Of a stretch of DNA of 64,000 nucleotides, positions 28,101 through 34,938 are shown one piece after another; position 1 is the first letter of the stretch; every line of letters begins with the position of its first letter. Position numbers and translations under genes: made by a program. The notes beneath the pieces were generated by a model, which was given only the letters and a program-made list of their open reading frames with translations, was not told where the DNA came from and did no database searches. Source of the stretch: Gammaproteobacteria bacterium (GTDB lineage Bacteria; Pseudomonadota; Gammaproteobacteria; Steroidobacterales; Foliamicaceae); contig JAPOWV010000069.1 of the NCBI GenBank assembly GCA_026707445.1, forward strand, positions 44,115-108,114, given 5' to 3'.

Positions 28101-28110
28101 GGCGTACAAT
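28101..28110 (+). promoter_or_regulatory. Decamer with TACAAT box upstream of the hydrolase gene
   Basis: The sequence ggcgtacaat is identical to the one upstream of the DUF1640-like gene (27789-27798) and is followed in both places by a cagcc motif. This suggests a shared -10 element; no convincing -35 is visible. Confidence 0.3.
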
Positions 28111-28158
28111 GCTCAGCCCTGAATTTCTCGGCGCTCTTGCTTGCAGGAAGTGAAAGCC

Positions 28159-28989
28159 TTGTCGAACTATCAGCGCGGCTACGTTAGCGGCCGCTTCGGA
28201 CAGATTCACTACCACCGGGCCTGGCCGGAAGCCGAGGACAACGGCAAGACGCCGCTCGCGTTCTTTCACCAGAACCACAAGTCGGCATTCGAATACGACA
28301 TGCTGCTCCGGGAAATGGGCCGCGATAGGGAGGCGCTGGCCTTCGATACGCCCGGCTACGGCAGTTCGGACGGCCCTCCTGACGTGCCGACCATGGCGGA
28401 CTTTGCCGGCTCTATGGCCGATGCGCTGGACGGCCTGGGCTTTGGCGCCGGCGGCAAGGGCGCAGTTGACGTGTTCGGCCTGCACACGGGGGTGCTGATC
28501 GCCACCGAACTGGCGCTGACGCGTCCCGACCTGGTTCGCCGTATTGTGATGAGCGGCGTTCCCTACCGTTCGCCGGAACGGCGAAAGGAAATTCTCGAGT
28601 CGCTGCCCCGCGACCGGAAGCTGACCGAGGACGGCGCCTGGATCAAGGACCGCTGGAAGGTGCTCGTGGCCGACCGGTCGAAGGACGTGCCGCTGGAGCG
28701 TGCCGCGCGGGTCTTCGCGGAGGCGATTCGTCCACTGGACAAGCACTGGTATGCCTACGACGCCGTCTGGAATTATCCGCTGGAAGAGCGGCTGCCGCAG
28801 CTCCGTCACCCTGTCGCGATCCTGCAGACGCATGAACCTCTGCTCGACGAAACCCGTCTGGCGCATGCCGAGTTGCTGCCACGGGCGCATTACGTCGAGA
28901 TTCCCGAAGTCCAAGTGAACATTCTGGACCTTGCCTGGAAGCAATTCGCGCGCGAGATGCGGCTGTGGCTGGATAAGCCAGCGCCCTGA
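28159..28989 (+). CDS. Alpha/beta-hydrolase-fold protein with GxHxG elbow
   Basis: About 277 residues from a TTG at 28159, chosen because aggaag lies 8 nt upstream; TTG 28141 and GTG 28150 are in-frame alternatives. The fold is clear: oxyanion-strand region PLAFFHQNHKSAFEYDMLLR, FDTPGYGSSD, a nucleophile-elbow position VDVFGLHTGVLIATELAL, and a late ILQTHEPLLDETR. The elbow reads G-L-H-T-G instead of G-x-S-x-G, so the usual Ser is His. It is either an unusual subfamily or not a classical serine hydrolase. It precedes the MDR oxidoreductase by 41 nt, probably in one operon. Confidence 0.7.
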   Translation: MSNYQRGYVSGRFGQIHYHRAWPEAEDNGKTPLAFFHQNHKSAFEYDMLLREMGRDREALAFDTPGYGSSDGPPDVPTMADFAGSMADALDGLGFGAGGKGAVDVFGLHTGVLIATELALTRPDLVRRIVMSGVPYRSPERRKEILESLPRDRKLTEDGAWIKDRWKVLVADRSKDVPLERAARVFAEAIRPLDKHWYAYDAVWNYPLEERLPQLRHPVAILQTHEPLLDETRLAHAELLPRAHYVEIPEVQVNILDLAWKQFAREMRLWLDKPAP

Positions 28990-29030
28990 TCACTCCCCTG
29001 AACGCGCGCCCGCGATCCTGGCGACCTGCC

Positions 29031-29996
29031 ATGCACGGTTTCCTGGTCGAACGATTCGGCGGCACGGAGGTCATGCAGTGGCGCGAATTGGGGCCGCTGG
29101 AGCCGGGGCCGCGCCAGGTACTCGTTGAAGTAAAGGCCTCCGGAGTCAACTTCGCCGAAACCCGCATGCGGGCCGGGACGTACACGGGGCAGGAGCTGCC
29201 ATTCGTGATGGGCATGGAATGCGCCGGCGTGGTGGCCGAATGCGGCAAGGAAGTCTCTGAGTTCAAGCCCGGCGACCGCGTCTTCGGCCGGGCCCGAGGC
29301 TCGCATGCCGAGGCGGTCCTGTTCGACGCCGATCACCTGATGCCGCTCCCCGACTCAGTTTCGTTCATTGAGGGCGCCGCGATCCCGGTGAGCTGGCTGA
29401 CCGCCTGGCATGCGCTGGATGCGGTGGCCGGATTCAGGCAAGGCCAGCGGATTCTGATCGAGGCGATCGCCTCGGGCGTTGGAAGCGCGGCTTTGCAGAT
29501 CGCGAAGTGGCGCGGTTGCTGGGTGGCCGGAACCGCCAGCCGGGACCCGAAGCTGGAAATCGCGCGCCAATGGGGCTGCGACGCCATCTACAACTACAAG
29601 CGGGACGACGTGCCGGCACTGGTGGAACGCGACACGGACCGGCACGGTATCGACATCGGGCTCATGACCATAGGCGAGGAGACCGCCGAATCGCTGATCG
29701 CGTGCATGGGCATGGACGGCAGGATCGTGATGTACGGAAGCACCGGCGGGCGCCAGGTGTGCTTCAACCTCAATATCGGCGTACGCAACCTGTCGCTCAT
29801 GAGCATGAGCATCTCAACGAGCGAGCGCTTCCTCAGTTACACGATGCCCCGCTTCCGCGAGGTGGCCCTGCCCCTGTTCGCCGACGGCGCCTTCAAGGCG
29901 CCCGTAGGCACTGTCCTACCGCTGTCGGAGGTTGTCAGAGCGCATCAACTCGTGGACGAGCGCAACCACTTCGGCAAGATCATCCTCACCGTGTAA
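29031..29996 (+). CDS. Zinc-independent MDR oxidoreductase (quinone reductase / enoyl reductase-like)
   Basis: 321 residues. N-terminal GroES-like domain (QVLVEVKASGVNFAETRMRA) and a nucleotide-binding Rossmann domain with IEAIASGVGSAALQIAKWRG in place of the usual AxxGGVG. No catalytic zinc cysteines are seen, so it belongs to the NAD(P)H:quinone oxidoreductase group. It probably reduces an activated double bond or quinone with NADPH. Downstream of the hydrolase on the same strand and followed by a complex set of inverted repeats. Confidence 0.85.
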   Translation: MHGFLVERFGGTEVMQWRELGPLEPGPRQVLVEVKASGVNFAETRMRAGTYTGQELPFVMGMECAGVVAECGKEVSEFKPGDRVFGRARGSHAEAVLFDADHLMPLPDSVSFIEGAAIPVSWLTAWHALDAVAGFRQGQRILIEAIASGVGSAALQIAKWRGCWVAGTASRDPKLEIARQWGCDAIYNYKRDDVPALVERDTDRHGIDIGLMTIGEETAESLIACMGMDGRIVMYGSTGGRQVCFNLNIGVRNLSLMSMSISTSERFLSYTMPRFREVALPLFADGAFKAPVGTVLPLSEVVRAHQLVDERNHFGKIILTV

Positions 29997-30005
29997 GGGG
30001 GAGGC

Positions 30006-30089
30006 CTGGGAGGGCATGCTCCTCTCAGCGTCCCGCCTTCCCGGAGGGCAGGACGTTGTGAGCGCAGTGCCCTCCCAGCACAACGTCCT
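30006..30089. repeat. Interleaved inverted repeats after the MDR gene
   Basis: Two perfect 11-bp repeat pairs alternate: A 30006-30016 with A' 30068-30078, and B 30050-30060 with B' 30079-30089. The order A-B-A'-B' cannot form two simple hairpins at once and would permit a pseudoknot or alternative pairing. The octamer ggagggca also occurs twice (30009-30016, 30043-30050), giving A' two possible partners. Confidence 0.8.
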
Positions 30090-30164
30090 CGCTCCCCAGG
30101 CGGCTAATACGCTACCAGGCGGCCAGTAGAAGACGGCCGGTCACTATTCGGCGTGCCAGAAGCG

Positions 30165-30473
30165 TTACTCGCTGAGCGCCCTTGCAACCGCCTCGGGATC
30201 CCGATCAATGACGGTCAGCAGCACGCGCGCCGCGCGATCCGGAACTCGCCGTCCCTGTTCCCAATCCTGGAGCGCGCGGGCGTCGAGCCCAAAACGGTGA
30301 GCAAACTTGCGGCGACTCAGCTTGAGGCGCTTGCGCAGCGCAATGATGTTCTCCGCGGCGGGATCATCCACAATGCGGCAGGGAAGAACCGTTTCTCCGC
30401 GCACATGCCCCAGAACCTCTTCGAGGGCCGCTTCCAACTCGCGCCCCAATTCCGTTCTTTCCTCGCTCATCAT
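30165..30473 (-). CDS. HigA-type XRE antitoxin
   Basis: About 102 residues from one of two adjacent ATGs (30473 or 30470). The C-terminal two thirds are a Cro/C1-type HTH (IIALRKRLKLSRRKFAHRFG, then ALQDWEQGRRVPD), and an acidic N-terminal helix precedes it. The start overlaps the toxin stop. Pairs with the upstream RelE/HigB-like toxin. Confidence 0.87.
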   Translation of the reverse strand: MMSEERTELGRELEAALEEVLGHVRGETVLPCRIVDDPAAENIIALRKRLKLSRRKFAHRFGLDARALQDWEQGRRVPDRAARVLLTVIDRDPEAVARALSE

Positions 30474-30799
30474 TTCACCTCTTCTTCCCGAATTCTGGCC
30501 ACCAGCCACGATAACGCCTTCCTATCCGCCGCGCTCAGGTCTTGACGATCCGACTTTGCATAGGCGGTCAGCAGATAGATCGCGCCATCTCGCGGCTGAT
30601 AAAGATAAATTGTGCGGATTCCCCCTCTTTTCCCTCTGCCGGCTCGGCCCCAGCGAATTTTGCGAACTCCCCCGGTGGCGCGGATCATGGGCGCGCCCCC
30701 GGGATCGGCAGCAATTGCCGCTTCCATGGCACGCCTTTCCGCTTCCTGCAGGAGCTTGCTGATGGCGCGCTCATACGTCTTTGTAATGAAGACGCGCAC
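30470..30799 (-). CDS. HigB/RelE-type mRNA interferase toxin
   Basis: 109 residues from a GTG at 30799, chosen because the protein then opens MRVFITKTYERAISKLLQEA in family style and the palindromic operator falls just upstream. The frame itself is open a little further. The core KIRWGRAGRGKRGGIRTIYL and AYAKSDRQDLSAADRKAL is typical of the RelE-like toxin group in which the toxin gene comes first. It cleaves mRNA, usually on the ribosome. Overlaps the antitoxin gene by four bases. Confidence 0.87.
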   Translation of the reverse strand: MRVFITKTYERAISKLLQEAERRAMEAAIAADPGGAPMIRATGGVRKIRWGRAGRGKRGGIRTIYLYQPRDGAIYLLTAYAKSDRQDLSAADRKALSWLVARIREEEVK

Positions 30800-30805
30800 A
30801 ATGCG

Positions 30806-30830
30806 AAGAGTGCGGCATTGCCGCACTCTT
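30806..30830. promoter_or_regulatory. Perfect palindromic operator upstream of higBA-like pair
   Basis: 12-bp arms (30806-30817 and 30819-30830) around a single central base, 7 nt upstream of the toxin start. The position fits autorepression by the antitoxin-toxin complex. Confidence 0.7.
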
Positions 30831-30885
30831 GTCAAGTCAGCCTCTCTGACGTGCAGAAAGGCTGGGAAGCGAGGGCGGCGCGGGC

Positions 30886-30982
30886 GGGAGGGCGTCCCGC
30901 CCTCCCCTTAGGAGCGAAGGCGTCTCGTCTTTGAGGACGGCGGGGACATCGTCCTCCCCAGGTACGAGGACGGGACGTCCTC
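30886..30982. repeat. Cluster of GC-rich hairpins
   Basis: Three short perfect hairpins follow each other: gggagggcg/cgccctccc (30886-30906), gaggacg/cgtcctc (30933-30956) and gaggacg/cgtcctc (30966-30982). The aggacg/cgtcct unit and the gtcctc..ccccagg stretch also occur in the repeat region at 30050-30100, so related repeats flank the HigBA-like pair on both sides. Confidence 0.7.
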
Positions 30983-31000
30983 GGTGAATACTCCCAGGCG

Positions 31001-32146
31001 TTAGCGCCAGAGGCGCTTGCTGGCGATCGCAGCGCCCTCGGCCATGGCGGCCAGCTTGGTGTAGGTAATGTCCGGATCGACGGCGCCGAATCCGGCGAAG
31101 GTCGAGAACCCGCAGTCCGTCCCCGCGATCACCCGTTCGCGACCGACGATATCGGCAAAGCGGCAGATGCGTTCGGCCACCAGCCGCGGATGCTCGACGA
31201 AGTTGGTCGTGGAGTCGAGGACTCCTGGAATCAGGACCTTGTCGTCGGGCAGTTGCGCCCCGGCAAAGACGGTCCACTCGTGCGCGTGACGGGGATTCGA
31301 GGACTCGAACAGCAACGCCTGCGGCCTGGCCTTAAGCGCGATGGGCAGGACCATCTCCATCGGCGCATCGTGGATATGCGGCCCCTCGTAGTTCCCCCAG
31401 CAGACATGCAGACGCACCCGGTCCGCGGAGACGTTGCGCAAGGCGTGGTTCAGCGCCTCGACGTGCAGCTCCGCCTGACGCCGGTACTCGTCGTCGGGCT
31501 GTCCCTTGAACATCATGTGCCTGCCCAGTCCCAGGTCCGGCGAATCCAGTTGCAGCAGGAATCCGGCCGCGACGATGGCCTCGTACTCCGGACGCATGGC
31601 ATCCGCCAGCGCGTAGAGGTAGGACTCGTGGTCCGGATAGTGCTGATTCGGCTGAAACAAGGCGATCACTCCCGGCGACGCCGCGTTCATGAACGCTTCC
31701 GCGGGTTTGTGCCGATCTACCGCCGCGCGAAAGTTTGTCAGATCCTCCTCGAGCGGAGCCGTGTCCTTGACCCGGATTTCGCCGACGCACTGCGGCCTGC
31801 GATAAGTGGGCGTGCCGCCGCTGGCGGCCTGGCGCTTGAGAAAGCCCGGATACTCCTCGAGGTCGGCCGGCGCGCGCCGCGGGCTGTCCCCTTCGAATCC
31901 CGTGATGCGGTCCTTGATGTAGGTGGCGTAACTGATCTTGCTCATTTCGCCGTCGCTGACCACGTCCACGCCGGCCTCGCATTGTTTCGCAACGACCGCA
32001 TCCACGGCGTCGGCCAGCAGCGCATGTCGTGCCTCGGTCTCCATCCGCTCGCCTTTCTCCTCGGCGAACACCATTTCCGTTACGGCTTCCGAGCGGGGAA
32101 GGCTGCCGACGTGGGTGGTGAGGATCCGGTCGGTGGAATGCAGCAT
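31001..32146 (-). CDS. MetE-like (cobalamin-independent methionine synthase C-terminal family) methyltransferase
   Basis: 381 residues, corresponding to the catalytic barrel only of MetE. It opens LTTHVGSLPRSEAVTEMVF; zinc ligands are visible as HVCWGNYEGPH (His-x-Cys) and GTDCGFSTFAG (Cys). Stand-alone proteins of this type are diverse: methionine synthases, or alkyl/thiol transferases such as epoxyalkane:coenzyme-M transferase. The active zinc thiol transfer is family knowledge; the substrate here is unknown. It lies downstream of the HisD-like gene with the second inverted-repeat element in between. Confidence 0.8.
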   Translation of the reverse strand: MLHSTDRILTTHVGSLPRSEAVTEMVFAEEKGERMETEARHALLADAVDAVVAKQCEAGVDVVSDGEMSKISYATYIKDRITGFEGDSPRRAPADLEEYPGFLKRQAASGGTPTYRRPQCVGEIRVKDTAPLEEDLTNFRAAVDRHKPAEAFMNAASPGVIALFQPNQHYPDHESYLYALADAMRPEYEAIVAAGFLLQLDSPDLGLGRHMMFKGQPDDEYRRQAELHVEALNHALRNVSADRVRLHVCWGNYEGPHIHDAPMEMVLPIALKARPQALLFESSNPRHAHEWTVFAGAQLPDDKVLIPGVLDSTTNFVEHPRLVAERICRFADIVGRERVIAGTDCGFSTFAGFGAVDPDITYTKLAAMAEGAAIASKRLWR

Positions 32147-32185
32147 GATGAGGTCTCCGTTAAGCGGTGCTCAAACAGACTGGCG

Positions 32186-32297
32186 CGCTTGCTTTGGCGC
32201 ATGGCCCTTCCGGGAGACGCATGAATCCATCCATGGAGCTTGGTTCCGCCATCCATGGCTCCAACACTCCCGGAAGGGCCATGCGCCAAAGCAAGCG
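32186..32297. repeat. Long inverted-repeat element, copy 2 (31-bp perfect arms, 50-nt loop)
   Basis: Arms 32186-32216 and 32267-32297 pair perfectly over 31 bp around a 50-nt loop (32217-32266). The loop and the inner arm match copy 1 at 2138-2245 (four loop differences), while the outer 21 bases of the arms are unrelated to copy 1. It lies between the HisD-like gene and the MetE-like gene, in the same orientation relative to transcription as copy 1. Confidence 0.9.
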
Positions 32298-32324
32298 AAG
32301 AGCGAGAGCTGTTCCATGCAAATC

Positions 32325-33599
32325 TCAGCCGGCGTATCGGCGCAGCCGGATGTCGGCCTGTTCCTTGTGCCCGGCAAAGCCCTCCAGGGCGCACAGCCGC
32401 GAACAATACTCGCCGATCTCCACCGATGCTTCTTCGGTAATGCGCTGGTAGGTGCAGGTCTTGATGAACTTGCCCACCCATAACCCGCCGGTATAACGCG
32501 CGGCCTTACGGGTTGGCAGGGTGTGGTTGGTGCCGATGACCTTGTCGCCGTACGACACATTGGTTTCCGGGCCCAGGAACAGCGCCCCGTAGTTGCGCAT
32601 GTTGTCCAGGAAATACTGCGGATCGCGGGTCATGACCTGGACGTGTTCGGAGCCGATCTCGTCGGCCTTCTCCAGCATTTCGTCGTAGTCGTCGCAAACG
32701 ATGACCTGGCCGTAGTCCCGCCACGCCTGCCCGGCAATGGCCGCCGTGGGCAGAACGGTAAGCTGGCGCTCCACCTCGGCCATAGTGGCCTGCGCCAGGT
32801 CGTCGGAGTTGGTGAGCAGGATGGCCGGGGAGTCGGGGCCGTGCTCGGCCTGACCGAGCAGGTCCGCCGCGCACAATTCGCCGTCCACCGAATCGTCGGC
32901 GATGACCAGGGTTTCGGTGGGGCCGGCCAGCAGGTCGATGCCCACCCGCCCGAATAGCTGCCGCTTGGCCTCGGCGACAAAAGCATTGCCGGGGCCGACG
33001 ATCATGTCCACGGACGGAATCGTGCCGGTCCCCAGGGCCATCGCGCCGATCGCCTGGACCCCGCCCAGGCAGTAGATGTCGTCGGCGCCGGCCAGGTCCA
33101 GCGCCGTCACGACCGCCGGGTTGGGGGCGCCCTGAAACGGCGGAGAGGCGGCGATCACGCGCTCCACGCCCGCCACCCTGGCCGTAACCACGCTCATGTG
33201 CGCAGAGGCCACCAGCGGATACTTTCCGCCCGGAACGTAGCAGCCGACGCTGCCGACGGGGATGTTGCGGTGTCCAAGCACCACGCCGGGACGCGTTTCG
33301 ACTTCCACGTCGTTCAGCGCTTCAAGCTGAATCCGCGCGAAGTTGCGGATCTGCTCCTGGGCGAAGCGGATGTCGTCGATGTCCCGCGGATCCAGGCGGC
33401 CGCGGCAGTCGTCGATCTCTTCGCGGCTCAGGCGGAACGAGTCCGGCGACCAGCCGTCGAACTGCTGCGAGTACCGGCGAACGGCCTCGTCGCCGTTCTC
33501 CGATATGTCGCTCAGGATGCCCTCGACCGCCGACTGGATGCGCGCATCGCGTTCATCCTGCTGTCCGGCGGCCATGCCCTTCTTCAGGTATCGAATCAT
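32325..33599 (-). CDS. Histidinol-dehydrogenase-family NAD-dependent dehydrogenase
   Basis: 424 residues, full family length. The family landmarks are [20 protein letters not shown], the zinc-ligand stretch [14 protein letters not shown], the catalytic [11 protein letters not shown]lu-His pair and a C-terminal [13 protein letters not shown]. HisD oxidises histidinol in two steps; relatives such as HpsN oxidise dihydroxypropanesulfonate. No other his gene lies in the window, and the neighbours are SnoaL-like and MetE-like genes, so a catabolic dehydrogenase role is more likely than histidine synthesis. That role is inferred from context. Confidence 0.85.
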   Translation of the reverse strand: MIRYLKKGMAAGQQDERDARIQSAVEGILSDISENGDEAVRRYSQQFDGWSPDSFRLSREEIDDCRGRLDPRDIDDIRFAQEQIRNFARIQLEALNDVEVETRPGVVLGHRNIPVGSVGCYVPGGKYPLVASAHMSVVTARVAGVERVIAASPPFQGAPNPAVVTALDLAGADDIYCLGGVQAIGAMALGTGTIPSVDMIVGPGNAFVAEAKRQLFGRVGIDLLAGPTETLVIADDSVDGELCAADLLGQAEHGPDSPAILLTNSDDLAQATMAEVERQLTVLPTAAIAGQAWRDYGQVIVCDDYDEMLEKADEIGSEHVQVMTRDPQYFLDNMRNYGALFLGPETNVSYGDKVIGTNHTLPTRKAARYTGGLWVGKFIKTCTYQRITEEASVEIGEYCSRLCALEGFAGHKEQADIRLRRYAG

Positions 33600-33648
33600 G
33601 TTGTCGTTCTCTGTTCGTTGCCCGCAGGTGGGTTGCGCCCAGCTTCAG

Positions 33649-34824
33649 CTAATCGGACGAGGACTCTTCGTCGCTTTGAGCAGAATCCTCCGACGAAGCC
33701 CCAAGGAGTTGCATCATGACGTCGAGCTCGTTGAACAGCATCCATTCTTCGGTGATGCGCCCGTCCTCGATGCGATGCTGGGTGATGCCGCGTATCCGCG
33801 CCTCGCGTCCCGTGGGCGGGCCGAACACGCCGTTGCCGCGGTGCGCGCCGTAGGCGTTCCAGCGCGTGGAAACCAGGTAGCCTTCGTCGGGATTGCCCAT
33901 CCAGTAGACCTCGTCCACGTCCAGCGCCAGGTCCGGGAACTGCGCGAGCAGCGACAGCACGAAGGCCTGGTAAGGGCCGAGGCCGCTGAAGGCGCGATCG
34001 GTGGGGCCGTTGAATACCAGGTTGTCGGCGTAACGGCCCTGCAGCGTGCCGAGCATCCGCCGGTTCCAGACGCACTGGTAGAGGCTGCGGATGAAGTCTT
34101 CCACGTCCAGTTCTCCCGAGGCATCGGGAACCGCGGGATAGGCGGGCTTGGCCTGGCCGCGCTGACGGGCCGGTTCGCCGGCGGTGTAGTCGTCGGGCAG
34201 CGCGGCTCCGCCCGCCTCGGCCATCTGCCGCGCCACTTCGGTGAGATCCAGACCCATCTGGCGCAGCATCGCCGAGGTGTTGTAGAGCACGTGCTCCAGG
34301 AAGATCTCGTTCTCGCGCGACACGCAGTTGGCGATGCACCAGAGCGAGACCCGCTTTCCGGTGGGCGGGCCGTAGCGGCTGTAGCCGGTGTTGTCGCCCT
34401 GAATGATCGTGCGATGCGACGTGTAGAAACCGACGTCCTCGTCGCCGGCCCAGATGATTTCGTCCGCGACCAGACGGATGTTCGGAAAGGCGTTGATGGT
34501 GTGGGTGGTGTCGGCCACGATCTTGTCGCGGCCGTACTGCAGTCCGTAGTCGTCGTACACCCGGCTGTTGTGCGCGTAGGTGTCGTAGATGTAGCCGATG
34601 TCCTTCTCTTCCCAGATCCGGTGCGTGATGCGAACGATATAGTCGATGATGTTGCGGTACTGGTCCTCGAAACCGTGCATGGACTGCGCCGGCATGTCAT
34701 CGCGGCCTTCGGCGAGAAACCGGTCGGTGCCGCCCCGCGTGTATTGCGCCAGCGAAATGGAAAAGTCGGCCGGCATGTGCGCCCGGGTAAGTTGCGGCAG
34801 GCCGCTTTCCACGTCCTTCGTCAT
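33649..34824 (-). CDS. Double SnoaL-like (NTF2-fold) protein
   Basis: 391 residues, with a 50-residue N-terminal extension followed by two SnoaL-like domains (about 55-200 and 235-370). The first domain resembles that of the protein at 17125-18120; the second ends HRIEDGRITEEWMLFNELDV, the usual SnoaL finish. A good Shine-Dalgarno sequence (ggagagggg) precedes the ATG at 34824. It is upstream of the HisD-like gene on the same strand and divergent from TonB receptor 2, with which it shares a 114-nt promoter region. Confidence 0.75.
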   Translation of the reverse strand: MTKDVESGLPQLTRAHMPADFSISLAQYTRGGTDRFLAEGRDDMPAQSMHGFEDQYRNIIDYIVRITHRIWEEKDIGYIYDTYAHNSRVYDDYGLQYGRDKIVADTTHTINAFPNIRLVADEIIWAGDEDVGFYTSHRTIIQGDNTGYSRYGPPTGKRVSLWCIANCVSRENEIFLEHVLYNTSAMLRQMGLDLTEVARQMAEAGGAALPDDYTAGEPARQRGQAKPAYPAVPDASGELDVEDFIRSLYQCVWNRRMLGTLQGRYADNLVFNGPTDRAFSGLGPYQAFVLSLLAQFPDLALDVDEVYWMGNPDEGYLVSTRWNAYGAHRGNGVFGPPTGREARIRGITQHRIEDGRITEEWMLFNELDVMMQLLGASSEDSAQSDEESSSD

Positions 34825-34872
34825 GCTGGTCCCCTCTCCTGGAAACAGTTGTCCCGAATACCGGCGGTTATT

Positions 34873-34900
34873 TTGCTTTAAGCAAGCGGCTAGGTATAGT
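34873..34900 (+). promoter_or_regulatory. Candidate promoter/operator of TonB receptor 2
   Basis: TTGCTT (34873-34878), 16-nt spacer, TATAGT (34895-34900). The -35 box is part of a perfect palindrome (ttgctt-t-aagcaa, 34873-34885), a plausible regulator site between the divergent SnoaL-like and receptor genes. Confidence 0.5.
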
Positions 34901-34938
34901 ACGCGCTTTCATTTCTTGGGAATCCTAGGGGACAGCTT

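Noticed and set aside
32325..33599. Naming the HisD-like gene hisD of histidine biosynthesis
   Set aside because: No other his genes are near, and the family includes catabolic dehydrogenases; the symbol was withheld.
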